The notes beneath the pieces are model-generated. The model was not told the DNA's origin. It did not search any database and saw only the letters and a list, made by a program, of their open reading frames with translations. A DNA stretch of 64,000 bases, taken from the NCBI RefSeq assembly GCF_002158995.1, contig NZ_LOHF01000017.1, positions 78,842-142,841 on the forward strand, written 5' to 3'. Made by a program: the position numbers and the translations under genes. This DNA is from Pseudomonas caspiana (GTDB lineage: Bacteria; Pseudomonadota; Gammaproteobacteria; Pseudomonadales; Pseudomonadaceae). Below, one piece after another: positions 49,823-58,663 of this stretch; within the stretch, counting starts at the first letter, position 1; each line of letters opens with the position of its first letter.

Positions 49823-51736
49823 TCAGACTTTAAACTGGCTGACCATCGTTTGTAGCTGGACACTCAGGCGGGCCAGTTCAACGCTGGATGACGCAGTCTC
49901 CTCGCTGGCGGCGGCTGTTTGTTCCGAGATGTCGCGGACATTGAGTACGCTGCGATTGATCTCTTCGGTGACGGCGCTCTGCTGTTCCGCAGCCGCTGCG
50001 ATCTGCTGGTTCATGGACTCGATTTCAGACACCGAACGGCTGATGCTATTCAATGACGTGCCCGCCTTGCGAGTCAGCTCAACAGTACTGTCTGTCAGGC
50101 TCCGACTGTTATCCAGAATCGTTGCCACTCTGTCGGTTCCTTTATGCAGTCCGTGAATCAGGCTGGCTATTTCCTCGGTGGACGTTTGAGTGCGTTGAGC
50201 AAGACTCCTTACCTCATCCGCGACCACCGCAAACCCACGGCCTGCTTCGCCTGCGCGGGCCGCTTCAATCGCAGCGTTGAGCGCCAGCAGATTGGTTTGC
50301 TCCGCAACGGCTTTGATAACATCCAGGACGCCACCGATCTTGTCGCTTTCGCGCTTAAGGTCATCCATGGCTGTTTTTGAATGGCTCACTTCAACTGCCA
50401 GGCTTTCAATCTGGGTCACCGCCTGGGAGACAATCACATCCCCCTCACGGGCTTCTCTGGACGCATTGATTGCCGCGTTGGAAGCCTGCTCGGCATTACG
50501 GGCGACCTCCTGGACCGTGGCGCCCATCTCATGCATCGCTGTAGCGACTTGATCCGTTTCGGATTTTTGGCTCTGGACCCCGGTGCTCGTTTGTTCGGTC
50601 ACTGCAGACAGTTGTTCGGCAGCGCTTGCGATCTGCACGACACCGTCCTTGAGCCCACTGATCAAGCCTTTTAGCTTGACGGTCATTTTCTGCATGCTGT
50701 TTTCAAGTCGGCCCAGTTCGTCTTGACGATCGGTAACCTGGTCATGAGTGAGATCGCCGTCGGCAACGCGTTCAGCGAGACCCAATGTCTTCAACAGAGG
50801 AGCGACTATCAGGCGAGTAATAATCCAGGCCGCGAGGGTGCTGACAATCAATGCGATAACCAGACCGATGATGAGCAAGTCGCGAGATTGAGCCAGATCC
50901 TCCAGGCGCAGGGTTGTCTGGTTTTTTGTAAGTTCGTCGGCCGCTGCGAACAGGATTTTTATGTCTTTGGAAATATTGGCCTGGGACTCGGTGATTTTTG
51001 CCTGAGCATCAGAAAACTGCTGCACGGTACTTTGATAAGCCTTGAGCGACGTGTCGATACTTTGAAGCGTCTCTGCCGGTAGTCCTGATCCTTTCAGGCT
51101 TTCGATGAAGCGTATGACTTCAGCTATCGATTCCTTGGCCTGCCGCTCAGCGTCTGCATTCAACGTATACGTGTAACCCCTGACATCAAAGCGCATGCGC
51201 TGAAACAAGGCGCGTGCACGTGTCACGCTGTCACGCATGGCGGTATCGCCCGTTTCAGCGTTGGCGAAGGCGCTTAGGCGTTCAAGGCTTTTAGCGGCTT
51301 CATCGGCATGTTTGCCAAATACGTCCCGTGTTGCCTCTCGTGCTCCGGTGGCCTGTACCACGGCAGTGTATTGGACACGATAGTCTTTCAATCCATCACT
51401 GGCGGAGTTGATGTGAGGGACATTGAGTGGGGAACTGAACATCGGACGAGCGTATTCGAGGTGCCGGTCCAGACTGTCCACGGCTTTTAACCAACTGGCG
51501 GCTCGCTCAGCATCAGGTGTGATGATGTAGGCCAGTCGTTCAATGCGTATATCTCTGGTCAGGGAGCCGAGTTTGCCAATGTCATCGATTCTCTGGCTTC
51601 GTTCGCCCATTTCCTTGATGCCCGACCAACCCACTCCGGCGATAAGTACGGTGAGCAGCATGACCATGCCAAAGCCCAGCGCAAGCTTGGTATGAACGGC
51701 TATATTCGAAAGCCCGCGATGTATCATTTTCAGCAT
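49823..51736 (-). CDS. methyl-accepting chemotaxis protein with a long helical (HBM-like) sensor
   Basis: 637 residues. After helix one (LALGFGMVMLLTVLIAGVGW) comes a periplasmic domain of about 250 residues, all helical, about twice a four-helix bundle, which suggests the helical bimodular (HBM) type found in P. putida McpS. The second helix is LIIGLVIALIVSTLAAWIITRL, followed by HAMP and a signalling domain with EQTNLLALNAAIEAARAGE and FAVVADEVRSLAQRTQ. HBM receptors sense TCA-cycle acids or similar compounds; the ligand here is inferred only from that family. An AT-rich 560-bp region lies upstream. Confidence 0.9.
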   Translation of the reverse strand: MLKMIHRGLSNIAVHTKLALGFGMVMLLTVLIAGVGWSGIKEMGERSQRIDDIGKLGSLTRDIRIERLAYIITPDAERAASWLKAVDSLDRHLEYARPMFSSPLNVPHINSASDGLKDYRVQYTAVVQATGAREATRDVFGKHADEAAKSLERLSAFANAETGDTAMRDSVTRARALFQRMRFDVRGYTYTLNADAERQAKESIAEVIRFIESLKGSGLPAETLQSIDTSLKAYQSTVQQFSDAQAKITESQANISKDIKILFAAADELTKNQTTLRLEDLAQSRDLLIIGLVIALIVSTLAAWIITRLIVAPLLKTLGLAERVADGDLTHDQVTDRQDELGRLENSMQKMTVKLKGLISGLKDGVVQIASAAEQLSAVTEQTSTGVQSQKSETDQVATAMHEMGATVQEVARNAEQASNAAINASREAREGDVIVSQAVTQIESLAVEVSHSKTAMDDLKRESDKIGGVLDVIKAVAEQTNLLALNAAIEAARAGEAGRGFAVVADEVRSLAQRTQTSTEEIASLIHGLHKGTDRVATILDNSRSLTDSTVELTRKAGTSLNSISRSVSEIESMNQQIAAAAEQQSAVTEEINRSVLNVRDISEQTAAASEETASSSVELARLSVQLQTMVSQFKV

Positions 51737-52297
51737 GAATAATGCTCCGAGTATCTTTAGAAATACGGTATGAGGCTGCTCCTTGCCAATAATCCAGTTG
51801 GAGTTTTATCGGTGGTGGTTTGGGAAACTTTAATGCGGGCTCGACAACTTTCAGGTTCCAGGCGTAAATATTTGATGCGCGCAGATGTACATTTGAAAGT
51901 TCAATGAGTTCAATTTTTTTTAGAATTATTTTTTGCCGCCAGGCCGCGCCTGCTCTAGCTCGGCGCTACAGGCCTGTATGGAGATTCAATTATCAAAATT
52001 TTTATAAGTTGTACGATAACTGATAATGGGGGGAGGCTCTATAAGTGGGATAGAAAATAGTAATGGTTTGAAATAAACCAAACTTGATCGGGAACTTTTA
52101 GAGTGTTTCGGTATTTCAATTGCAACTGATAACCCGTTTTAGTCGTGAATGAATTGAACTGTGAATAACCGTTAACCTGCTCAATTGAGGGCTTACCCCT
52201 CCGAGCACTGATTGAACCGCTCTTGCGGTCTTCAGGGGGATAGGCAAACCCTGCGGTGCGCTATCAAGGTAGCAAGCAGACGCAGAGCAGCTCCTAC
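51737..52297. other. 561-bp AT-rich region with no recognised gene
   Basis: Composition is clearly lower in G+C than the neighbours (for example TTCAATTTTTTTTAGAATT). It contains a short ACCGCTCTTGCGGT hairpin near 52218 and the chemoreceptor promoter side. I found no open frame with coding character and no REP. It may be a remnant of acquired DNA or a regulatory stretch. Confidence 0.5.
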
Positions 52298-53485
52298 CTA
52301 ACGCGTCGCTTTTTCTCGCTCCGCAAACACCACTTTGCCTACGCCGATCAGCGTCACGTCATTCTGCGGCGTGTGAATCCGTGCGCAGAGCACGTTGCGC
52401 AAATGGCGTTGCAGCGGATTGCTGCGTGACAGCCCGGGGTTGCCTGCTGCTTCGACAGCCAACTCCACTGCGCGAATGGCGTTGGTCGTCACCAGGTATT
52501 TGATCTGTGCCGCATGCGCTGCCGGGGTCAGGCCAGTGGCAGCCGATTGCAACAGGCTGTGGTTGTTGAACAACAGGGTATCGATCTCGCCAACCACTTC
52601 CTGAAAGCGCGGCAGGGTCGATAACGCAGCGCCAAGGTTGGACGGTTTGCGTTCTTCCAGCCACTGCACAAACCAGTTACGCGCCGAGCGGGCGACACCG
52701 TCGTAAACCGAGGACAGCAAGACCGACATCCACATGAGGCCTGCTGGATCGAGTTCTGCCTGAGGCGCGCTCCATGGACTGACGCTGACAGCGTTTTCCA
52801 GCGGCACCAAGACGTCTTCAAAGATCACTTCATGGCTGCACGTGGCACGCATGCCGAGGTGATCCCAGTCTTCGACGATTCGAATGCCTGGCGTGTCCTT
52901 GTGCACCAGCCAGCCACCCACTAAAGGATCGGCATCGTCGCTGCGTGCCCAGACGTTGTACCAGGTCAGGCCATGGCTGCCGGTGGAGTAGATTTTGCTG
53001 CCGCTGATGCGCCAGCCTTCGGCGGTACGTCGTGCCGTAGTCGCAGGCAGGCCGCCGCGAGCGGGTGTGCCAAGATCGGGTTCGACTCGCAAGGAGTTAA
53101 TCAACGCACCGTCACGGACCGCGTCTTTCGCCACTTGCAGGCGCAGATGCCGGGGCCAGTTTTTGCTCTGCTGCAGGCGCGCATGCTGGATGTATTGCAT
53201 GACCAGAATCAACGCTGTGGACGGCTCACCCTGAGCAACGGCGCTGATGGTTTGCAGCGCTTTGGGCAAGTCCGCACCGCCGCCGCCCAGATCAGCGGGT
53301 ACAGTCAGGCTCAGCAGTCCATGCTCGTGCAGCAGGCGGAAGTTTTCGTGGGGGAACTCGCCACTTGCGTCGTAGCGCTCGGCAGTTGTGGCCAGGGCGG
53401 CAGTGATTGACGCCAGCCGGGCGGTGAAAGTCTCGGCGGACTCGACGTCGCTGGCGGCAACGGGGCGAAGGGGAAATACGCTCAT
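52298..53485 (-). CDS. acyl-CoA dehydrogenase-like flavoenzyme (SfnB/DszC type)
   Basis: 395 residues with the acyl-CoA dehydrogenase fold: N-terminal helical domain (FRLLHEHGLLSLTVPADLGG), beta domain (GWRISGSKIYSTGSHGLTWYNVWAR) and C-terminal helices. The catalytic glutamate of acyl-CoA dehydrogenases is not obvious, and such members near LLM monooxygenases are commonly flavin-dependent oxygenases of organosulfur compounds (SfnB, DszC). It is the last gene of the sulfur operon, separated from the LLM gene by a REPIN. The general role in sulfur scavenging is inferred from context. Confidence 0.82.
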   Translation of the reverse strand: MSVFPLRPVAASDVESAETFTARLASITAALATTAERYDASGEFPHENFRLLHEHGLLSLTVPADLGGGGADLPKALQTISAVAQGEPSTALILVMQYIQHARLQQSKNWPRHLRLQVAKDAVRDGALINSLRVEPDLGTPARGGLPATTARRTAEGWRISGSKIYSTGSHGLTWYNVWARSDDADPLVGGWLVHKDTPGIRIVEDWDHLGMRATCSHEVIFEDVLVPLENAVSVSPWSAPQAELDPAGLMWMSVLLSSVYDGVARSARNWFVQWLEERKPSNLGAALSTLPRFQEVVGEIDTLLFNNHSLLQSAATGLTPAAHAAQIKYLVTTNAIRAVELAVEAAGNPGLSRSNPLQRHLRNVLCARIHTPQNDVTLIGVGKVVFAEREKATR

Positions 53486-53567
53486 TGATGGGGTTTCCTT
53501 TTACTTACAATCCTGAATGTTGCGCAATGCCTGAAGAGGTGAAGCGTTTGCATGCTGGCTCAAATCC

Positions 53568-53658
53568 CTGTGGGAGCTGGGCTTGCCCGCGATGCATGTG
53601 TCGCAACTCGCAGGCAGACCGAGTTATCGTTTATCGCGGGCAAGCCCAGCTCCCACAA
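53568..53658. repeat. REPIN, class GTGGGAGCTGGGCTTGCCCGCG
   Basis: Inverted repeat from CTGTGGGAGCTGGGCTTGCC to GGCAAGCCCAGCTCCCACA. It sits inside the sulfur operon between the LLM and acyl-CoA dehydrogenase-like genes. Confidence 0.85.
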
Positions 53659-53661
53659 AAA

Positions 53662-55011
53662 TTAAGCCAGCTCAGCTTCTTCCTGCTGCGCATAGCGGTT
53701 TTGCGGCACTTGCAGATTGAAGTGCTCGCGCAAGGTGGAGCCTGTGTATTCACTGCGGAACAAGCCGCGTGCCTGCAGGACCGGAACCACCAGTTCGGCG
53801 AAGTACTGCAAGCCATCCGGCAGTACCGAGTTGATAATGAAACCATCGGCCGCTTCGTGTTCGAACCAGGTCTGAATGGTGTCGGCAACCTGCTCGGCAG
53901 TGCCGACGAATTCGCGGCGTGGCCGGGAGAAGAACAGCGCCACTTCGCGCAGCGTCAGGCCTTCATCTTTGGCCAGTTGTTTGATCCGGTCCGAACCGCC
54001 TTTCTGGCTGTTGGAGCCCAGGTCGCCCAACTCCGGGAACGGCGCGTCGAGCGGGTATTGGCTGAAGTCGTGATCATTGAACGGACGGCCCAGCGCGACG
54101 ATGGCGTCTTCGATGCTCACCAGTTCCACGGCCTGTTGATAGCGGCTTTCAACTTCTGCTTCATCGCGGCCGACGATAGGACGGATGCCCGGCAAAATCG
54201 ACAAGTTCAATGGGGTGCGCCCAAAGCCCACTGCACGTTTTTTCAGGTCCCGGTAATAAGCCTGGGCCTCTTCCAGCGACTCGGCATGGACGAAGATCGC
54301 ATCTGAATATTCGGCTGCAAAGTTGCGTCCGTCCTCGGACGTCCCGGCCTGGAAGATCAGCGGATGGCCTTGCTTCGAGCGGGCGATGTTCAGCGGGCCT
54401 TTGACCGAGAAGAACTCACCTTTATGGTTCAACGCATGCAGCTTGCCGGGCGTGAAGAACTCACCGGTTTTTTTGTTGCGGGCGAAGGCGTCGTCTTCCC
54501 AGGAATCCCACAGGCCTTTGACCACTGACACGTGCTCCTTGGCAATGCGGTAGCGAACCGGATGCGGCGGGTGCTCGCCTTTGCTGAAGTTATCGGCAGT
54601 ACCACTGAGCCAGGACGTCACCACGTTCCAGCCAGCGCGGCCACCGCTGATGTGATCCAGCGAAGAAATCTGTCGCGCTACCTGAAATGGCTCGGTGTAG
54701 CTCACTGTGACAGTGGCGACGAGGCCGATGTTCTCCGTGGTCGCTGCCAGCGCCGAGAGAATGGTCAGCGGTTCGAAGCGGTTGAGGTAATGCGGGCTGG
54801 ATTTCTCGTGGATGTGCAGGCTGTCGGCGATGAACACGAAATCAAACTTGGCCGCTTCTGCCAGTTTTGCCTGCTGTTTGTAGAAACTGAAATTCACGCT
54901 GGCATCTGCCAATGCGTTCGGATGACGCCATTCGCCCCAGCCGTGACCGACGCCGTGGACCATTGCGCCCAGCTTCAATTGACGTGGCTCTTTTTGACGT
55001 TGCTTGCTCAT
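53662..55011 (-). CDS. LLM-class FMN-dependent monooxygenase (NtaA/SnaA/DszA family)
   Basis: 449 residues from the ATG at 55011 with GGAG seven bases upstream. The TIM-barrel oxygenase shows LGAMVHGVGHGWGEWRHP, KFDFVFIADSL, VSYTEPFQVARQISSLDHIS and RAGWNVVTSWLSGTADNF, all characteristic of NtaA/DszA/SnaA enzymes that use FMNH2 from a separate reductase. These oxidise sulfones, sulfonates or related compounds to release sulfite or break C-N bonds. No flavin reductase gene is in the window, so the partner must be elsewhere. The substrate is unknown. Confidence 0.92.
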   Translation of the reverse strand: MSKQRQKEPRQLKLGAMVHGVGHGWGEWRHPNALADASVNFSFYKQQAKLAEAAKFDFVFIADSLHIHEKSSPHYLNRFEPLTILSALAATTENIGLVATVTVSYTEPFQVARQISSLDHISGGRAGWNVVTSWLSGTADNFSKGEHPPHPVRYRIAKEHVSVVKGLWDSWEDDAFARNKKTGEFFTPGKLHALNHKGEFFSVKGPLNIARSKQGHPLIFQAGTSEDGRNFAAEYSDAIFVHAESLEEAQAYYRDLKKRAVGFGRTPLNLSILPGIRPIVGRDEAEVESRYQQAVELVSIEDAIVALGRPFNDHDFSQYPLDAPFPELGDLGSNSQKGGSDRIKQLAKDEGLTLREVALFFSRPRREFVGTAEQVADTIQTWFEHEAADGFIINSVLPDGLQYFAELVVPVLQARGLFRSEYTGSTLREHFNLQVPQNRYAQQEEAELA

Positions 55012-55048
55012 GAGCGTGCTCCGGAATTTTAAAGGGTTTGTCTGAGGA

Positions 55049-56029
55049 TTAATGAGCGGCTGTTTGCACAACCTGAGCACGCGAAGCATTGAAGCTTTTG
55101 TCGAAGCCTTTTGAGACGTCGATCGATTTGGTCAGGATGCCTTCCTGTTGGTAAATGTCAGCGGTGGCTTGCAGGCCCTTGATCACGTTGTCGTCAATCT
55201 CTACGCGGTTCATTTTGGTGGCGTTGGCAATTTCCAGATGAACCTCGATCGGCAGGCCGGTGATCGCGGCCTGAGCCTTGGCGTACTCGGCGGGGTGGGT
55301 GTTGCTCCACAGATAGGCACGCTCAACCCGCGCAACGAAGTCGTCTAGCTGCACGCGCTTCTCAGCGATGGCTTTACTGGTCGCGGCCAGATACAGGTGA
55401 TTGCTCAAAAGCTCGCTGCCACTGACCAGAACGCGGTCATGGCTCTGGGTGGTGGCGACCGTGGTGTACGGGTCCCAAGTTGCCCAGGCATCAGCACCAC
55501 CGCTGGACAGCAGAATGCGCGACTCACCCGGCAGCAGGTTGATGAAAGTGACATCGCTGGTTTTCAGGCCCGCCTGACGCAAGGCCCTGATTGCCAGATA
55601 GTGGCCAATAGAGCCGCGTCCGGTGACGATACGCTTGCCCTTGAGGTCGGCAACGGTCTTGATCGGTGAGTCTTTGGGCACCAGCAGTGCAGTGGTGAAA
55701 CGGCCTTCGGCGTGAGTAATGCTGACCACTTTCAAAGGCGCGCCAGCACCAAGGGCAAAGACGTAGGGCGCATCGCCCAACGCTCCGATGTCTACGGCAC
55801 CGGCGTTCAACGCTTCACCTAATGGTGCTGCGGAAGGGAATTCGGAGAATTTGATTTCGTAAGGAACGTTCTTCAGTTCGCCGGAGACTTGCAGCAGCGC
55901 TTTGATTGTGGATTTCTGATTGGCGACCAGTAGCGGTTCGAGATCGGCGGCCATAGCGTGTTGGCCGAGGGCTACGCTCAGCAGCGCGCCCAGCAGCAGT
56001 TTCTTGAATGGAAAAGTGTTAAGCAGCAT
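55049..56029 (-). CDS. SsuA/TauA-type periplasmic sulfonate-binding protein
   Basis: 326 residues with a signal peptide (LLLGALLSVALGQHAMA). The NMT1/SsuA fold shows VANQKSTIKALLQVSGELKN, the ligand loop GALGDAPYVFALGAGAPLKV, VADLKGKRIVTGRGSIGHYLAI and SGGADAWATWDPY. It matches aliphatic-sulfonate binders of the SsuA type. There is no matching permease or ATPase gene in the operon, so it must work with a transporter encoded elsewhere. Confidence 0.9.
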   Translation of the reverse strand: MLLNTFPFKKLLLGALLSVALGQHAMAADLEPLLVANQKSTIKALLQVSGELKNVPYEIKFSEFPSAAPLGEALNAGAVDIGALGDAPYVFALGAGAPLKVVSITHAEGRFTTALLVPKDSPIKTVADLKGKRIVTGRGSIGHYLAIRALRQAGLKTSDVTFINLLPGESRILLSSGGADAWATWDPYTTVATTQSHDRVLVSGSELLSNHLYLAATSKAIAEKRVQLDDFVARVERAYLWSNTHPAEYAKAQAAITGLPIEVHLEIANATKMNRVEIDDNVIKGLQATADIYQQEGILTKSIDVSKGFDKSFNASRAQVVQTAAH

Positions 56030-56115
56030 GGGTGCATCTCCAGGCTAAGAGTTTGCTGGCAAGGACCTCCGCCTGGAGGGGTCGGTCCTGCTCTTGAAAA
56101 GGGTCAGATTGTTTT

Positions 56116-57699
56116 CTAGATCACCTGAAAACCGTGGGTACCATCGCGAGCTAGCTGGTCCACCAGGCCGAACTCCCAGTCCAGATAAGCCTGCATGGCT
56201 TCGCGTGGAGCATCGGTGCCTTCATAAGGGCGGCGATAGCGATCAATGCGCGGCGAGGCCAGCTGGCTTTCGCCGGTTTCCAGCGGCAGACCGGCCTTGA
56301 TCCAGTTGGCGGTGCCACCCTTGAGCAGGAACACCTGCTTGCCGGTCAGGGCTTCAACTTCGGGCACGGCAAACCGCGCGAGTTTGCTGCTGCCGCAGGT
56401 CAGTACATAGCGTTCGGCTTCAGGGATTTTCTGCAGCGCGTCCTGCAACTGCGCGCGCAACGTCCACCAGGCGCCGGGAATATGCTGCTTGACGTAATTG
56501 GCGCTGGCGGTGAAATCCAGCACCGCCACGTCGCCGTGCTGCTGCCATTCGGCGAGGGTCTGCGGGCTGATCTCTTCTGCTTGTGGGGGGACAGGAATCG
56601 GCGCGTTCCAGTCGCCTTGCTCGCTGAAGTCGCTGGCTTGCAGGTCATCAACCACAAACACTTCCCAGCCCAGTTGGGCCAGCCAGGAGGCCGACATGTT
56701 GGCGCGTACGCCGTCGTCATCCACCAGCACCAGACGCGCACCGCGCACACTGGCGTAATGATCGGTTTCCTGAACCAGTTGGCCGCCCGGTGTAGAGCGT
56801 GCTTTGGGCAAGTGTCCTGTGGCGAACTCTTCCGGCGTGCGCACATCCAGCAGGTAAGTAGTGCGCGCTGTATCGGCTTGCCAGTTGCTAAGCTCGGCGC
56901 GGGTTGCACGGCGTACGCCAGCCTTGTCGGCCACGCGGCGAGCGTCGGCGCTGGCCACTTCGCGGGTTTCGTCGCTGACGGCGGCAAAGCGTCGCGCCTG
57001 GCCATGGTCGAGTGTCTGGCCTGCCAGCAGCCAGCCGATGGTGCCGTTACGCAGGGCGCTGACTTGATTGGGAATGCCTGCATTGACCAGCGACTGGGTG
57101 CCAATGATGCTGCGGGTGCGGCCTGCACAGTTGACGATGATTCGGGTGTTCGGGTCCGGGGCCAGTTCGCGGGCGCGCAGCACCAATTCAGCACCCGGCA
57201 CGCTGATGCCACTCGGGATACTCATGGTCTGGTATTCGTCGTAACGACGTGCGTCGAGCACCACCACGTCGGCTTTGGAATCCAGCAGTTGCAGCACTTC
57301 TTCAGCGGCCAGCGAAGGCGTATGGCGTTTATGTTCAACCAGTTCGCCGAAGGCTTTGCTGGGCACGTTAACGTCGATGAACAGCTCGCCGCCAGCTTCG
57401 CGCCAGCCTTGCAGGCCACCTTCAAGCAGTTTCACGTCGGTGTAGCCCAGCGTTTGCAAGCGTTCCACAGCACGCTGAGCCAGACCCTCGCCGTTGTCGT
57501 ATACCGTTACCGCAGTGTCGAGGCGCGGGATGCGAGAAAACACTTCCAGCTCAAGCTTGGACAGCGGGATATTGGCGGCAAACAACGGGTGCGCTTCGGC
57601 GAACGGCGCTTCTTCGCGAACGTCTACAAGGGCCAGTTCTTCATGGGCCAGCAGCGCTTGGCGAACATCGGCGAAGGAGCGGGTGGTCAGTTGAGTCAT
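56116..57699 (-). CDS. four-domain rhodanese-related sulfurtransferase
   Basis: 527 residues with four rhodanese folds in a row. Domains 2 and 4 have the catalytic loop cysteine: Cys191 in IIVNCAGRTRSII and Cys435 in YVLTCGSSKLAR. Domains 1 and 3 lack it at the matching place (TVYDNGEG near 68, VLVDDDGVR near 327), so active and inactive repeats alternate. Active rhodaneses move sulfane sulfur from thiosulfate or persulfides to thiols or cyanide. It overlaps the thiol-dioxygenase gene by 4 bp (ATGA). Its role in the organosulfur operon is inferred. Confidence 0.9.
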   Translation of the reverse strand: MTQLTTRSFADVRQALLAHEELALVDVREEAPFAEAHPLFAANIPLSKLELEVFSRIPRLDTAVTVYDNGEGLAQRAVERLQTLGYTDVKLLEGGLQGWREAGGELFIDVNVPSKAFGELVEHKRHTPSLAAEEVLQLLDSKADVVVLDARRYDEYQTMSIPSGISVPGAELVLRARELAPDPNTRIIVNCAGRTRSIIGTQSLVNAGIPNQVSALRNGTIGWLLAGQTLDHGQARRFAAVSDETREVASADARRVADKAGVRRATRAELSNWQADTARTTYLLDVRTPEEFATGHLPKARSTPGGQLVQETDHYASVRGARLVLVDDDGVRANMSASWLAQLGWEVFVVDDLQASDFSEQGDWNAPIPVPPQAEEISPQTLAEWQQHGDVAVLDFTASANYVKQHIPGAWWTLRAQLQDALQKIPEAERYVLTCGSSKLARFAVPEVEALTGKQVFLLKGGTANWIKAGLPLETGESQLASPRIDRYRRPYEGTDAPREAMQAYLDWEFGLVDQLARDGTHGFQVI

Positions 57700-58319
57700 T
57701 GTGCTTGGCTCTCTTTGGCAGGGCTCTCTTTGGACAGATCCCAGATGTTGGGCAGAAAGGCGTTGGAATAGCCGGAGATAAACAGTTTTTCGGTGCCGTC
57801 GGGCTGGTACACCGCCCGCCGCACTGCGCCGATGTTGGCGCCATAAACGTGGATGCTGATCGAGACCTGATCGCTGAAGGCATTGCTGACCTGATGCACG
57901 TCATTGCTGCGTGGCGACAGGGCTTCGACATGGCCGGGTTCAAGACGAATCGCCGGGCCTTCTTTTTCCAGTCGACCGTCCGGGCTGCGGGCAAAGCCCT
58001 GGGAGTATTCAGCGCCGCGCAACATACCGATCAAGCCCCATACGCGGTGGTCGTGGATCGGTGTGCTTTGGCCGGGGCCCCAGACGAAGCTGACAATCGA
58101 AAAGCGCTGCCGGGAGTCGGCGTGCAACAGAAACTGTTGATAACGCTCAGGGCTGGGAATGGCGTACTCGTCCGGCAGCCAGTCGTCGTAACTGACCAGT
58201 TGCCCCAGCAGCTTGCCGCCGCGGTGCAGCAGATCGCCCTCACGAGGATTGCTGTCGATCAGCTCGGCCAGTGCGCCAATAAATTCTCGGAGTCGTTCGG
58301 GGTGTCTTGTGTGCGTCAT
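57696..58319 (-). CDS. cysteine dioxygenase-family thiol dioxygenase
   Basis: 207 residues with a single cupin domain. Iron is bound by the HxH pair in TPIHDHRVWGLIGML and the later histidine in DVHQVSNAF. Bacterial members oxidise cysteine, 3-mercaptopropionate or related thiols to sulfinates. Length and the PIHDHxxW text favour the bacterial CDO/MDO group, and I cannot pick a substrate from sequence. It is the first gene of the sulfur operon and is preceded by a very AT-rich promoter region. Confidence 0.9.
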   Translation of the reverse strand: MTHTRHPERLREFIGALAELIDSNPREGDLLHRGGKLLGQLVSYDDWLPDEYAIPSPERYQQFLLHADSRQRFSIVSFVWGPGQSTPIHDHRVWGLIGMLRGAEYSQGFARSPDGRLEKEGPAIRLEPGHVEALSPRSNDVHQVSNAFSDQVSISIHVYGANIGAVRRAVYQPDGTEKLFISGYSNAFLPNIWDLSKESPAKESQAQ

Positions 58320-58462
58320 GTCTATGCCAGCGCCAGGTTAATGCGTGGCTTAATATAAACATAATGGCTTAGTCTAATATGCGATTATTTTATGATTAGG
58401 TTATAACCAAAGGTGCTGAAAAAATTTAACGGTACTGCACTCTCTCAAATAGCGCAGTCGTC
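58320..58462 (-). promoter_or_regulatory. AT-rich promoter region of the sulfur operon
   Basis: Runs such as AATATAAACATAATGGC and ATGCGATTATTTTATGATT resemble the A/T-rich sites used by CysB-type LysR regulators, but no definite -35/-10 pair can be called. The REPIN at 58463-58553 ends it. No gene is seen in 58320-58663. Confidence 0.4.
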
Positions 58463-58553
58463 GTGGGACCGGCTTTAGCCGGGAATAGGTCGGTACAGCC
58501 ACCGGAAATGTGTCGCCAGAAATGCCGCTTTCCCGGCTGAAGCCGGTCCCACG
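58463..58553. repeat. REPIN, class GTGGGACCGGCTTTAGCCGGGAA
   Basis: Inverted repeat from CGTGGGACCGGCTTTAGCC to GGCTGAAGCCGGTCCCACG, between the sulfur operon promoter and the end of the CorA-like gene. Confidence 0.85.
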
Positions 58554-58663
58554 TCGTCAATGCGCATCTGCCACAAGCGTTTTGTTGAACTCCAAGGTCT
58601 TACGGGGATGTGCACAATCGATGGTCAGGTGGAATACAAGATGCAGGTCAAGTCGAATGGCGC

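Noticed and set aside
56482..57771. 429-residue frame antisense to the rhodanese gene
   Set aside because: It runs against a gene with clear rhodanese motifs and shows shadow-type composition.
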